Below, piece after piece: positions 17,951-27,427 of a stretch of 64,000 bases of DNA (its first letter is position 1; each line of letters begins with the position of its first letter). The translations under genes and the position numbers were made by a program. Where the stretch lies: assembly GCF_017309385.1 (NCBI RefSeq), contig NZ_JAFJMJ010000001.1:4526001-4590000 (forward strand), written 5' to 3'. This stretch comes from Amycolatopsis sp. 195334CR (GTDB taxonomy: Bacteria; Actinomycetota; Actinomycetes; Mycobacteriales; Pseudonocardiaceae). The notes below the pieces were generated by a model. The model was given only the letters and a program-made list of their open reading frames with translations. It ran no database searches and was not told the origin of the DNA.

Positions 17951-19431
17951 CGCCCAAGGTGAAGCTCACCGGCATCACCAAGCGCTTCTTCGGCGTGCCC
18001 GTGCTCAAGGACGTCGGCCTCGAACTGCACGAGGGCGAGGTGCACGCGCTCGTCGGCGAGAACGGGGCAGGCAAGTCGACCCTGATGAAGGTGCTGGCCG
18101 GGGTGCACCGCCCGGACGAGGGCACGGTCGAGGTCGACGGCACCGAGGTGCACTTCGGCTCGCCGCGCGACGCGCAGGCCGCCGGGGTGTCGATCGTGCA
18201 CCAGGAGTTCAACCTGCTCGGCGACCGCACGGTGGCGGAGAACGTGTTCCTCGGCCGCGAGCCGACCCGCCGCGGCCAGGTCGACCGCCGCAAGATGGAG
18301 GCGGACACCGCCGAGCTGCTCGACGGCATCGGGGTCAAGAACATCTCACCGCGCACCGCCGTCCGCCGCCTGCCGGTGGCGTTGCAGCAGGTGGTCGAGA
18401 TCGTGAAGGTGCTCTCCACCGACGCCCGCGTGATCGCCATGGACGAGCCGACCGCCGCGCTCGCCGGGCACGAGGTCGAACTGCTGTACAGCCTGATCGG
18501 GCGCCTGCGCGAACGCGGGATCGCGGTGCTCTACGTCTCGCACCGGATGCGCGAGGTGTTCGACCTGAGCCAGCGCATCACCGTGCTCAAGGACGGCGCG
18601 CTGGTCACGACGGCCAACACCGCGGACCTGACCAGCGACCAGCTCGTGCGGCACATGGTCGGCCGCCCGCTCGACGCGCTGTTCCCGGACCGGGCCGACG
18701 CGGCCGACCTCGGCGCGGTCCGGCTCGCCGTGCGCGGCGCCGGGAACGACCGGCTCGGCGGCATCGACTTCGAGGTGCGCGCGGGTGAGATCGTCGGACT
18801 GGCCGGGCTCCAGGGCGCCGGGCGCTCGGCGGTGGCCAGGGCGGTCTGCGGGATCGACCCGTTCACCAGCGGCACGGTCGAGATCGACGGTGAGGCCGCG
18901 CGCCTGCGCTCGCCGCGGGAATCGGTGCGGCGCGGGATCGCGCACGTCACCGAGGACCGCAAGGGCGAGGGCCTGGCGCTGCGGCAGTCGGTCAAGGACA
19001 ACGCGCTGCTGGTCCGGCGGTCCGCCTTCGGCCGGAAGCTGGGCAGGCTCGACCTGCCCGCGCTGCTCAAGTCGGTCACCGTGGTCGCCAGGAACGAGGA
19101 CCAGGAAGTGCGCTTCCTCTCCGGCGGCAACCAGCAGAAGGTGGTGCTGGCCAAGTGGCTGGCCGTCGAGCCGAAGGTGCTGGTGGTCGACGAACCCACC
19201 CGCGGCATCGACGTCGGCGCCAAGCGCGCCGTCTACGACCTGCTCCGGGAACTGGCCGGCCGCGGGGTCGCCATCCTGATGATCTCCTCCGAACTGCCCG
19301 AGCTGATCGGGATGAGCGATCGCGTGCTGGTCATGCACGAAGGCCGCCTGGCCGGGGAACTGCCCGCCGGGCCTACCGAGGAAGCCGTGATGTCACTGGC
19401 CACCGGACACGAACTGGCGGGTACCGCATGA
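17947..19431 (+). CDS. Sugar ABC importer ATPase (two NBDs)
   Basis: A 494-residue, double-domain ATPase of the ribose/xylose/inositol (CUT2) class. The first domain has Walker A GENGAGKST and Walker B VIAMDEPTAAL. The second has the degenerate P-loop GLQGAGRSA, the signature LSGGNQQKVVLAKW and VLVVDEPTRGIDVG. This pattern, with one degenerate site, is usual for RbsA/MglA-like proteins. It powers uptake through the two permeases that follow. The start overlaps the oxidoreductase stop and its own stop overlaps the first permease start (ATGA both times), showing tight coupling. Confidence 0.95.
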   Translation: MTPKVKLTGITKRFFGVPVLKDVGLELHEGEVHALVGENGAGKSTLMKVLAGVHRPDEGTVEVDGTEVHFGSPRDAQAAGVSIVHQEFNLLGDRTVAENVFLGREPTRRGQVDRRKMEADTAELLDGIGVKNISPRTAVRRLPVALQQVVEIVKVLSTDARVIAMDEPTAALAGHEVELLYSLIGRLRERGIAVLYVSHRMREVFDLSQRITVLKDGALVTTANTADLTSDQLVRHMVGRPLDALFPDRADAADLGAVRLAVRGAGNDRLGGIDFEVRAGEIVGLAGLQGAGRSAVARAVCGIDPFTSGTVEIDGEAARLRSPRESVRRGIAHVTEDRKGEGLALRQSVKDNALLVRRSAFGRKLGRLDLPALLKSVTVVARNEDQEVRFLSGGNQQKVVLAKWLAVEPKVLVVDEPTRGIDVGAKRAVYDLLRELAGRGVAILMISSELPELIGMSDRVLVMHEGRLAGELPAGPTEEAVMSLATGHELAGTA

Positions 19432-20444
19432 CCGCGCTCGCGGAACGCCCCGCCGCCCCGAAGCCGCCGGACCGCAAACGTCCACAGTGGACGACCAAGC
19501 TGACGCCGGTGGTGTCGGTCTACCTGGCACTGGTGATCCTGCTGATCGCCGGCAGCGTGCTGGTCGGGGTGAACGGCGGCATGCTGCTCGACCAGGGCGG
19601 CATCCTGAACATCCTGACCCGCAGCACCACGCTCGGCCTGGTGGCGATCGGCCAGACGCTGGTGATCCTGACCGGCAAGCTGGACCTGTCGGTGGCCTAC
19701 CTGATCGGGCTGTGCTCGCTGATCGCCGCCGAGACGATGGCGGGCGACCCCGGCAACATCGTCTTCGCGGTGCTGCTCACGCTGGCCGTGGCCGCGGTGG
19801 TCGGCCTGGTCAACGGCCTGGTGATCACCCGGCTCAAGGTGAACGCGTTCATCGCCACCCTGGGCACCGCGCTGATCATCCGCGGCTACCTGGAGAACGG
19901 CTACGAGGGCCCGGCCGGTGAGGTGCCCAGGGCGTTCCAGCACCTGGGGTACGACCGGATCGGGCCGATCCCGATCTCCACCCTGCTGATGCTCGCGCTG
20001 GCCGGGCTGGCCTGGTGGTACCTCGGCCGCACGCGCGGCGGGTACCACATCTACGCGGTCGGCGGCGACGAGGAAGTGGCGCGGCTGTCCGGGGTCCGCA
20101 CGCAGCGCACCATCGTCAAGGCGCACGTGCTGTGCTCGATCGCCGCCGGGCTCGCCGGGATCTTCCTGGCCAGCAGGCTCGGCTCGGGCGCGCCGTACGT
20201 CGGCACCGACGCCGGGTACGACCTGGAGTCCATCGCGGCCGTGGTGCTCGGCGGCACGCTGCTGGCCGGTGGCCGCGGCGGCGTCGCCGGGACCATCGGC
20301 GGTGTGCTGATCCTGGCCACCCTGGACACCATCTTCGACGACCTCGGGGTCACGCCGTTCTTCAAGGACGTGGTCCGCGGTGTGGTGCTCATCGTGGCCG
20401 TGGCGCTCTACGCCCGCCGCCAGCTCTCCAGGAGGGGCAAGTGA
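19428..20444 (+). CDS. Sugar ABC importer permease (RbsC-like), first
   Basis: A 338-residue membrane protein of the CUT2/branched-chain-type permease family. It has a proline-rich cytoplasmic N-terminus, then eight or more hydrophobic segments, with the family's GQTLVILTGKLDLSV region, LNGLVITRLKVNAFIATLGT-type helix pair and the cytoplasmic coupling segment AVGGDEEVARLSGV. Start overlaps the ATPase stop (ATGA). It pairs with the following permease to form a heterodimeric channel, a variation on the homodimeric RbsC. Confidence 0.93.
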   Translation: MTALAERPAAPKPPDRKRPQWTTKLTPVVSVYLALVILLIAGSVLVGVNGGMLLDQGGILNILTRSTTLGLVAIGQTLVILTGKLDLSVAYLIGLCSLIAAETMAGDPGNIVFAVLLTLAVAAVVGLVNGLVITRLKVNAFIATLGTALIIRGYLENGYEGPAGEVPRAFQHLGYDRIGPIPISTLLMLALAGLAWWYLGRTRGGYHIYAVGGDEEVARLSGVRTQRTIVKAHVLCSIAAGLAGIFLASRLGSGAPYVGTDAGYDLESIAAVVLGGTLLAGGRGGVAGTIGGVLILATLDTIFDDLGVTPFFKDVVRGVVLIVAVALYARRQLSRRGK

Positions 20445-21451
20445 CGCGACGGCTCAAGCTCACCGAGGGCACGCTGCCGGTCCTCGTGGTGCTCGCGATC
20501 TTGCTGGTGGCACTGGCTTTCGCCGGTCCCGCGTACAGCGAACCGGCCGGCTACCTCGCGCTGCTCAAGCGCGCGGCGCCGCTGATGATCCTCGCCATCG
20601 GGCAGTACTTCGTCATCGTCAGCGGCGGTTTCGACCTCTCGGTCGGCTCGCTGGTCACCGCCGAGGTGGTGATCGCCGCGCGGCTGATCGACGGGGACGA
20701 GTCCGCCACCGCGTGGGTGCTGCTGTTCATGCTCGGCTTCGGCGCGCTGGTCGGCCTGGTCAACGGGCTGATCACCACGCGACTGCTGGTGCCCTCGTTC
20801 ATCGTCACCCTGGGCATGCTGCTGGTGCTCGACGGCGCGGTGTTCCTGTGGACCGGCGGGGCGCCGAGGGGCGCGCTCTCGGACGCCTTCCGCACGGTCG
20901 GCCGCGCCGGCTTCGAGGTCCCGCTGCTGGGCCAGGTGCCGTGGTCGGTGCTGCTGCTCGCGGCGATCGTGGTGGCCGCGGTGTTCTTCATGCGCGGTGG
21001 CACCGGCCGGACCCTGGTCGCGGTCGGTGACAACGAGACCGCGGTCCGGCTCGGCGGTGGCCGGGTGGAGCGGCTGCGCACTCTCGCGTTCGTCCTTTCC
21101 GGACTGTCCGCCGCGGTGGCCGCGCTGCTGCTCGGCGGGTTCGCCGGGGTGTCCGCGCAGGTTGGTGACGGCCTGGAGTTCCGCGTGATCACCGCGGTGG
21201 TGCTCGGCGGGGTGGTGCTCGGCGGCGGCCGCGGTTCGGTGGTCGCGGCGATGGCCGGCGCGCTCACCCTGGAGTCCCTGTTCTCCCTGCTCAACCTGCT
21301 CGGTGTCTCCGGTGGCCTGGAGTCCGCGGTGCAGGGCGTGATCATCATCGCCGCCGTGGCCTACGCCTCGGCGGGCAGCAACCTTTTCCGGCACAAAGCG
21401 GTGAACCAGGAGAAAAAGAATGTCAAAGAAGAAACTGCTGCGCAGCAGTAG
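20441..21451 (+). CDS. Sugar ABC importer permease (RbsC-like), second
   Basis: A 336-residue paralogue of the preceding permease, with GQYFVIVSGGFDLSVGSL in place of the GKLDLSV motif, LVGLVNGLITTRLLVPSFIV, and the coupling segment AVGDNETAVRLGG. A GTG start follows GGAGGGGCAA and overlaps the upstream stop. The hydrophilic C-terminal tail (NQEKKNVKEETAAQQ) overlaps the start of the binding-protein gene by 32 bases. That overlap is unusually long and means the tail codons also contain the next gene's ribosome-binding site (GGAGAAAAAG). Confidence 0.92.
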   Translation: MTRRLKLTEGTLPVLVVLAILLVALAFAGPAYSEPAGYLALLKRAAPLMILAIGQYFVIVSGGFDLSVGSLVTAEVVIAARLIDGDESATAWVLLFMLGFGALVGLVNGLITTRLLVPSFIVTLGMLLVLDGAVFLWTGGAPRGALSDAFRTVGRAGFEVPLLGQVPWSVLLLAAIVVAAVFFMRGGTGRTLVAVGDNETAVRLGGGRVERLRTLAFVLSGLSAAVAALLLGGFAGVSAQVGDGLEFRVITAVVLGGVVLGGGRGSVVAAMAGALTLESLFSLLNLLGVSGGLESAVQGVIIIAAVAYASAGSNLFRHKAVNQEKKNVKEETAAQQ

Positions 21452-22616
21452 CTTCGCCCTCGCGGCCGCGGGCGTGCTCGCCCTGTCCGCGTGTTCGAGC
21501 GACCTGCCGGCCGACACCGGTGGCACCACCGGCGCCTCGCCCGCCGCGGGCGCCCCGGCCAACTCGGAGTTCTTCGACCAGGCCGAGTACGACCGCCAGC
21601 TGGCCCTGCGGTCCGCCACTCCGCAGGGGCCCGCGGACAAGCCGTGGGAGCAGGCGCTCGAACCGGTGATGACGGACACCGCCAAGTACAAGAAGGACGG
21701 TCCGTACAACATCTGCTTCTCCAACGCCTCGGTGGACAACCCGTGGCGCCAGGTCGGCTGGAAGACCATGCAGGCCGAGGCCGAGCTCCACCCGGAGATC
21801 GCGAAGTTCACCACGCTGGACGCGGAAGCCAAGGACGACAAGCAGATCAGTGACATCCAGTCGCTGACCTCGCAGGGCTGCCACGCGCTGATCGTCTCGC
21901 CGAACACCACCGCCACGCTGACCCCGGCGGTGGAGCAGGCCTGCGCCACCGGCATCCCGGTGATCACCTTCGACCGCGGCGTGAACACCGAGTGCCCGGT
22001 CACCGCGATCCACCCGATCGGCGGCTACGCCTTCGGTGCCAGCGCGGCGGAGTTCCTGTCGAAGTCGATCCCGGCCGGCGGCAAGGTGCTCGGCCTGCGC
22101 GTGCTGCCCGGGGTGGACGTGCTCGAACACCGCTGGGCCGCGGCCGAGAAGATCTTCGCCGCCAACGGCGTGCAGGTGGTCGGCGCCGAGTTCACCGGCA
22201 ACGACAGCGCCAAGGCCAAGAGCATCGTCTCGGACTACCTCCAGCGCGAGGGCAAGATCGACGGCATCTGGATGGACGACGGCACCGCCGCGGTGCCGGT
22301 GCTGGAGGCCTTCGAGGACGCCGGTGCCGAGGCACCCGCGATCTCCGGTGAGGACCAGCAGCAGTTCCTGGAGAAGTGGAAGAAGGAGAACCTCAAGGCC
22401 TTCGCCCCCACCTACCCGACCTACCAGTGGCGCACCCCGGTGATCGCCGCACTGAAGGTGCTCAAGGGCGAGCAGGTGCCCAAGGAGTGGATCCTGCCCC
22501 AGCCGGTGATCGAAACCTCCACCCTGGACCAGTACCTGACCGCGGGCATGCCGCCGCTGCACTACGGCCTCTGCGGGTGCAAGGAGATGCCCGGCTTCCC
22601 GGACAAGTGGAAGTAG
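21420..22616 (+). CDS. Sugar ABC importer substrate-binding lipoprotein
   Basis: A 398-residue periplasmic-binding-protein-like (type I, ribose-family) lipoprotein. The lipobox LSAC places the lipidated Cys at residue 25 after a signal MSKKKLLRSSSFALAAAG. The body has NICFSNASVDNPWRQVGW, DIQSLTSQGCHALIVSPN and PVITFDRGVNTE, the strand pattern of sugar-binding Peripla_BP_4 proteins. It captures the substrate outside the membrane for the two permeases. Ligand identity is not readable; relatives bind pentoses, inositol or galactosides. It is followed by a six-base gap and the epimerase gene. Confidence 0.92.
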   Translation: MSKKKLLRSSSFALAAAGVLALSACSSDLPADTGGTTGASPAAGAPANSEFFDQAEYDRQLALRSATPQGPADKPWEQALEPVMTDTAKYKKDGPYNICFSNASVDNPWRQVGWKTMQAEAELHPEIAKFTTLDAEAKDDKQISDIQSLTSQGCHALIVSPNTTATLTPAVEQACATGIPVITFDRGVNTECPVTAIHPIGGYAFGASAAEFLSKSIPAGGKVLGLRVLPGVDVLEHRWAAAEKIFAANGVQVVGAEFTGNDSAKAKSIVSDYLQREGKIDGIWMDDGTAAVPVLEAFEDAGAEAPAISGEDQQQFLEKWKKENLKAFAPTYPTYQWRTPVIAALKVLKGEQVPKEWILPQPVIETSTLDQYLTAGMPPLHYGLCGCKEMPGFPDKWK

Positions 22617-22621
22617 CGTTC

Positions 22622-23473
22622 ATGCACACCATCGGTGTCAACACCTGGGTCTGGGCGTCCCCGCTGGACGACAGGACGCTGGCCGAACTGGCACCCGAGG
22701 TGGCCGCGGCCGGGTTCGACTGCATCGAGCTGCCCGTCGAGAACCTCGGCGACTGGCAGCCCGGTGCGGCGGCCCGGCTGCTGGCCGGCCTCGGTCTCTC
22801 CGCCTCGGTGGCGCTGGTCATGCCACCGGGTCGGGAGCTGGTCGCCGCCGACGACGCCACGGTCAAGTCCACACAGGACTACTTGAAGGCGGTCGCCGAC
22901 GTCGCCGCGGAGGTGGGCTCGCCGGTCATCGCCGGGCCCGCCTACAGTTCGGTCGGGCGCACCTGGAAGATGTCCGAAGCGGAGCGGGCCGCCTGCCTGG
23001 AGCAGTTGCGGGACAACCTTTCCCCGGTGATCGAGCACGCTCGGTCGGTCGGGGTCCAGGTGGCCGTCGAACCGCTCAACCGGTACGAAACCAGCCTGCT
23101 GAACACGGTCGCGCAGACCCTGGAAGCGCTTTCCGAGCTCGACGGCTGCGGCGTGGCGATCGACGTCTACCACCAGAACATCGAGGAGACCGACATCCCG
23201 GCCGCGATCCGGGCGGCCACCGGCCGGATCGCCCACGTGCAGGTCTGCGCGAACGACCGCGGCACGCCGGGCACCGACCACCTGGACTGGCCGGGCATCC
23301 TGGCCGCGCTCGCGGACGCCGGGTACACCGGCCCGCTGTGCATCGAGTCCTTCACCGCGCACAACGCGAGCATCGCCACCGCGGCGTCGATCTGGCGGCC
23401 GCTCGCGGAAAGCCAGGACGCGCTGGCCGCCGACGGCCTCGCGTTCCTGCGGAAGATCCAGAAAGGGGGCTAG
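22622..23473 (+). CDS. Sugar epimerase/isomerase, TIM barrel (DTE-like)
   Basis: A 283-residue AP-endonuclease-2/xylose-isomerase-like barrel close to D-tagatose/D-psicose 3-epimerases. The metal-binding set can be placed: Glu150 (VAVEPLNRYET), Asp181 (AIDVYHQN), His205 (IAHVQVC) and Glu242 (CIESFT), with spacing near that of D-tagatose 3-epimerase. Such enzymes interconvert ketoses at C3, or isomerise inositol-derived ketones. Being the last gene of the importer operon, it likely acts on the imported sugar or on the oxidoreductase product. The ATG is six bases after the lipoprotein stop. Confidence 0.87.
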   Translation: MHTIGVNTWVWASPLDDRTLAELAPEVAAAGFDCIELPVENLGDWQPGAAARLLAGLGLSASVALVMPPGRELVAADDATVKSTQDYLKAVADVAAEVGSPVIAGPAYSSVGRTWKMSEAERAACLEQLRDNLSPVIEHARSVGVQVAVEPLNRYETSLLNTVAQTLEALSELDGCGVAIDVYHQNIEETDIPAAIRAATGRIAHVQVCANDRGTPGTDHLDWPGILAALADAGYTGPLCIESFTAHNASIATAASIWRPLAESQDALAADGLAFLRKIQKGG

Positions 23474-23542
23474 ACCACCGCGGCGCCGGCACGCTGCTGC
23501 AGCACGTTTTCCTCTCCCATCACCCCGAACCGTGAGGAATCC

Positions 23543-26500
23543 ATGAGTATTCGACGAAGAATACTGCCGAAGGTAGGCGGGACCCTGCTGGCCGCGCTGC
23601 TCGGCCTGGGCCTGGTGCCCGCCGCCGTGCAGGCGCACCCCGGGCACGAGCAGGACCCCGAGTTCCGGGCCCTGCTGTTCACCAAGACCGCGGGTTACCG
23701 GCACGACTCCATCCCCGCCGGCGTGGCCATGTTCGAGCAGCTCGCCACGGACAACCACTTCGAGATCGACCACACCGAGGACTCCACCGTCTTCAACGAC
23801 GCCGCACTCGCCACCTACGACGTGGTGATCATGTTCCAGACCTCGGGCATGGTGTGGCAGAACGACGCCGAACGCGCGGCCATCCAGAAGTACGTCGAGA
23901 ACGGCGGCGGTATCGCGGCCGTGCACAACGCCACGGACATGGGGATCGAGAACGAGTTCCCGTGGTGGGACGACCTGGTCAACGCGGGCACGCACATGCC
24001 GTCGCACTCCCCGGGCGTGCTGCAGGGCACGGCGAAGGTGGTGGACAAGAACCACCCGTCCACGGCCGGGCTGCCGGAGCGCTGGAACCGCGCCGAGGAG
24101 TGGTACAACTTCGACAAGAGCATCCGCGGCAAGGCCCACGTGCTGGTCTCCGCGGACGAGACCACCTACAACCCCGGCGGCGACGCGATGGGGTCGGACC
24201 ACCCGATCTCCTGGTGCCGCGACGTGGGCACCTCGCGCGTGTGGTCGACCGCGATGGGGCACCCGATCGGCGCCTACAGCGAACCGGAGTTCGTCCAGCA
24301 CCTGCTGGGCGGCGTGCGGACCGCGGCCAAGGTGGTGCCCGCCGACTGCGCGGCCACTGTGGACACCGCGTTCGAGAAGAAGCCGCTGGACACCAACACC
24401 AAGGCGCCGACCGCGATGGACATCGCGCCGGACGGGCGGGTCTTCTACACCGAGATCCTCGGCCAGGTGAAGCTGCACGACCCGGCCACCGGGGCCAACA
24501 CCGTCGCGCTCGACCTGCCGGTCTACTCCGGTGGTGAGGACGGCCTGGTCGGGCTGACGCTGGACCCGAACTTCGCCGACAACGGCTGGCTCTACCTGTA
24601 CTACTCGCCCCCGGGCACCGAGGAGATCAACCGCGTCTCGCGGTTCACCGTCGAAGGTGACGTGATCGTGCCGGGTTCGGAGAGCAAGCTGATCGACATC
24701 CCCGCGTCGCGGCGCGAGGAGCCGGGTCACACCGGTGGTTACCTGACCTTCGGGCCGAACGGGAACCTCTACATCGGCGTCGGCGACGACACCAACCCGT
24801 TCCAGTCGAGCGGTTACTCGCCGATCGACGAGCGCCCCGGTCGTGACCTGTTCGACGCGCAGAAGACCTCGGCGAACACGAACGACCTGCGCGGCAAGAT
24901 CCTGCGCGTGACGCCGAAGGCCGAGGGCGGCTACACCGTGCCCGAGGGCAACATGTTCGCCCCCGGCACGGCGAAGACGCTGCCGGAGATCTACGCGATG
25001 GGCTTCCGGAACTCGTTCCGGTTCAGCGTGGACACCGACGGCACGATCTACGCCGCCGACTACGGTCCCGACGCCCGCACCGCCGACCCGAACCGCGGGC
25101 CGGACGGGCAGGTCGAGTGGAACGTGATCAAGGAGCCGGGCTTCTACGGCTGGCCGTACTGCACCGGCAACGACATCCCGTACAACGACTTCGACTTCGC
25201 GACCAGCACCTCGGGGCCGAAGTTCGACTGCGCCAACCTGGTCAACACCTCGCCGAACAACACCGGCCTGACCGAGCTGCCGCCGTCGAAGGTGGCCGAG
25301 GTCTGGTACGGCTACGGCCACTCGCCCAACTTCCCGGAGCTGGGCGAGGGCGGCTCGGCGCCGATGGCGGGCCCGGTCTACCGGTTCGACCCGAACCTGG
25401 CCTCGGAGACGAAGTTCCCGCAGTACTACGACGGGAAGGCGTTCTTCTACGAGTGGGCGCGCAACAAGATCTACACCTTCTCGTCCGACGCCCAGGGCAA
25501 GATCCTGGAGATCGACCCGTGGTACCAGAGCCAGACCACGCTGGCGCCGATGGACATGCGCTTCGGCCCGGACGGCGCGATGTACCTGCTCGAGTGGGGT
25601 GGCGGTTACGGCCGCGACAACCCCGACTCGGGGCTGTACCGGATCGAGCACACGCAGGGCAACCGCTCCCCGCTGGCCAAGGCGACCGCGTCGCCGACCT
25701 CGGGCCAGACGCCGCTGGAGGTCACCTTCTCCAGCGCGGGTTCGGCAGACCCGGAGGGCACCGACGTCACCTACTCGTGGAGCTTCGGTGACGGTGCCAC
25801 CTCGACCGAGCCGAACCCCACGCACACCTACGCGGCGAAGGGCGCCTACAACGCCCAGCTGACCGTCACCGACGCCACCGGCAAGACCGGCGTTGCGAAC
25901 ATCACCGTGACGGTGGGCAACACGGCGCCGACGGTGGACGTGGCCTGGCCGGTGGACGGCGGCATGTTCGACTTCGGGGACACGGTGGCGTTCGACGTGA
26001 ACGTGACCGATCCGGAGGACGTCGACATCGACTGTTCCACGGTCGTGGTGCAGCCGGCCCTCGGGCACGACTCGCACGGGCACCCGCTCGACCCGATCAA
26101 CGCCTGCGAGGGTCAGTTCCAGACCATTGTGGACGATGGGCACGCGGACGCGAACATCCTGTACTCGGTCGACGCCAGCTACACCGACAAGGGCGCCGAC
26201 GGCGTTCCGGCGCTGAACGGCCGGGACACCGCGGTCCTGCAGCCGAAGCACAAGCAGGCGGAGTTCTTCACCGGCTCGTCGGGCATCCGGATCGTCTCGC
26301 AGGCGGGTGCCGAGTCCGGCCGTCGCATCGGCGACATCAACGGTGGTGACTGGATCTCGTTCAAGCCGGTCAACTTCACCGGGATCGACCAGATCTCGCT
26401 GCGGGCCTCGGCACCGGCCGGTGCCGGCGGCTCGGTCGAGGTGCGGGCCGGTGCGGTCGACGGCGCGCTGCTGGCCGACGTGCCGGTGCCGAGCACCGGT

Positions 26501-27427
26501 GGCTGGGACAACTACGTCCAGCTGCCGCCGGTGGACCTGGCCGCGTTCGAGGGCACCACGGAGATGTTCCTGGTGTTCCGCGGCGGGGTGGGCCCGTTCG
26601 ACCTGGACTCGATGAAGTTCATCGGGGACGGGGTGGCGGTGGTCGACGCGCAGGCGCCGAAGACCACCGCGGCGTTCACCGCGGCCGACGGGGCCAACGG
26701 CTGGTACCGCACCGCGCCGACGGTCACGCTGACCGCCGACGACGGCACCGGTTCCGGGGTGGCGGGCACGGAGTACCGCATCGGCGGCGGTGCCTGGACC
26801 CCGTACACCGCGCCGTTCACCGTGCCCGGTGAAGGTGAGCAGGTCATCGCGTACCGGTCCACCGACAAGAAGGGCAACGTCGAGGCCGAGGGCAGCTCGG
26901 TGCTGAAGATCGACGCGGGCGCGCCCGCGCTGACCGTCGGCGGCGTGCAGGCCGGTGGCAGCTACGGCGACTCGGAGGTGCTCGGCTTCACCTGGGAGGC
27001 GGGTGATCCGGTGTCCGGTTTGGACAGTGCGGTGGCCCGGCTCGACGGGCAGCCGGTGGTGAGCGGGGCGCCGGTGGCGCTGCACGCGCTGAGCCTGGGT
27101 GCGCACGAGCTGGTGGTGACCGCGAAGGACAAGGCGGGCAACGTGGTGGAGCAGAAGTTCGGCTTCACCGTGACCACCTCGCTGGCCGACGTGCGGGCGC
27201 TGGTGGACCAGTTCACCGAGGCGGGCAAGGTGGACCAGTTCACCTCGGCGCAGCTGAAGCTCACCCTGACCACGGCGAAGTTCTTGCAGGACAAGAACTC
27301 CCCGCAGGGTGCGGCGGCGGTGCTGTCGCTGTTCAAGCACACGGTGGAGCGGAAGGTGACCGACCCGGCCGCCCGCTCGGTGCTGGTCCGTGACGCGCAG
27401 GCCCTGATCGACGGGCTGCGCACCTGA
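23543..27427 (+). CDS. Secreted ThuA-GSDH-PKD-CBM6-FIMAH multidomain protein
   Basis: A 1294-residue exoprotein. Residues 1-34 are a signal peptide. About 42-270 is a ThuA (class I glutamine-amidotransferase-like) domain with HNATD and the WYNFD region. About 275-705 is a glucose/sorbosone-dehydrogenase (PQQ-type) six-blade propeller (YTEILGQVKLHD; GLVGLTLDPNF; EEPGHTGGYLTFGPNGNLY). About 708-793 is a PKD domain (YSWSFGDG, HTYAAKG). About 905-1030 is a CBM6-like carbohydrate-binding domain (RIGDINGGDWISFKPV). Then comes an Ig-like DGxGSGV repeat module, and a FIMAH domain at the C-terminus. It probably binds and oxidises a carbohydrate polymer outside the cell. A TGAGGA ribosome-binding site precedes the ATG. 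The importer operon directly upstream suggests uptake of its product. Confidence 0.88.
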   Translation: MSIRRRILPKVGGTLLAALLGLGLVPAAVQAHPGHEQDPEFRALLFTKTAGYRHDSIPAGVAMFEQLATDNHFEIDHTEDSTVFNDAALATYDVVIMFQTSGMVWQNDAERAAIQKYVENGGGIAAVHNATDMGIENEFPWWDDLVNAGTHMPSHSPGVLQGTAKVVDKNHPSTAGLPERWNRAEEWYNFDKSIRGKAHVLVSADETTYNPGGDAMGSDHPISWCRDVGTSRVWSTAMGHPIGAYSEPEFVQHLLGGVRTAAKVVPADCAATVDTAFEKKPLDTNTKAPTAMDIAPDGRVFYTEILGQVKLHDPATGANTVALDLPVYSGGEDGLVGLTLDPNFADNGWLYLYYSPPGTEEINRVSRFTVEGDVIVPGSESKLIDIPASRREEPGHTGGYLTFGPNGNLYIGVGDDTNPFQSSGYSPIDERPGRDLFDAQKTSANTNDLRGKILRVTPKAEGGYTVPEGNMFAPGTAKTLPEIYAMGFRNSFRFSVDTDGTIYAADYGPDARTADPNRGPDGQVEWNVIKEPGFYGWPYCTGNDIPYNDFDFATSTSGPKFDCANLVNTSPNNTGLTELPPSKVAEVWYGYGHSPNFPELGEGGSAPMAGPVYRFDPNLASETKFPQYYDGKAFFYEWARNKIYTFSSDAQGKILEIDPWYQSQTTLAPMDMRFGPDGAMYLLEWGGGYGRDNPDSGLYRIEHTQGNRSPLAKATASPTSGQTPLEVTFSSAGSADPEGTDVTYSWSFGDGATSTEPNPTHTYAAKGAYNAQLTVTDATGKTGVANITVTVGNTAPTVDVAWPVDGGMFDFGDTVAFDVNVTDPEDVDIDCSTVVVQPALGHDSHGHPLDPINACEGQFQTIVDDGHADANILYSVDASYTDKGADGVPALNGRDTAVLQPKHKQAEFFTGSSGIRIVSQAGAESGRRIGDINGGDWISFKPVNFTGIDQISLRASAPAGAGGSVEVRAGAVDGALLADVPVPSTGGWDNYVQLPPVDLAAFEGTTEMFLVFRGGVGPFDLDSMKFIGDGVAVVDAQAPKTTAAFTAADGANGWYRTAPTVTLTADDGTGSGVAGTEYRIGGGAWTPYTAPFTVPGEGEQVIAYRSTDKKGNVEAEGSSVLKIDAGAPALTVGGVQAGGSYGDSEVLGFTWEAGDPVSGLDSAVARLDGQPVVSGAPVALHALSLGAHELVVTAKDKAGNVVEQKFGFTVTTSLADVRALVDQFTEAGKVDQFTSAQLKLTLTTAKFLQDKNSPQGAAAVLSLFKHTVERKVTDPAARSVLVRDAQALIDGLRT

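Noticed and set aside
22562..27340. Large antisense open frame (about 1592 codons) opposite the ThuA-GSDH gene
   Set aside because: In very high G+C DNA the frame opposite a real gene stays open; the product is Arg/His/Val-rich with no recognisable motif, whereas the + strand product has clear domains.
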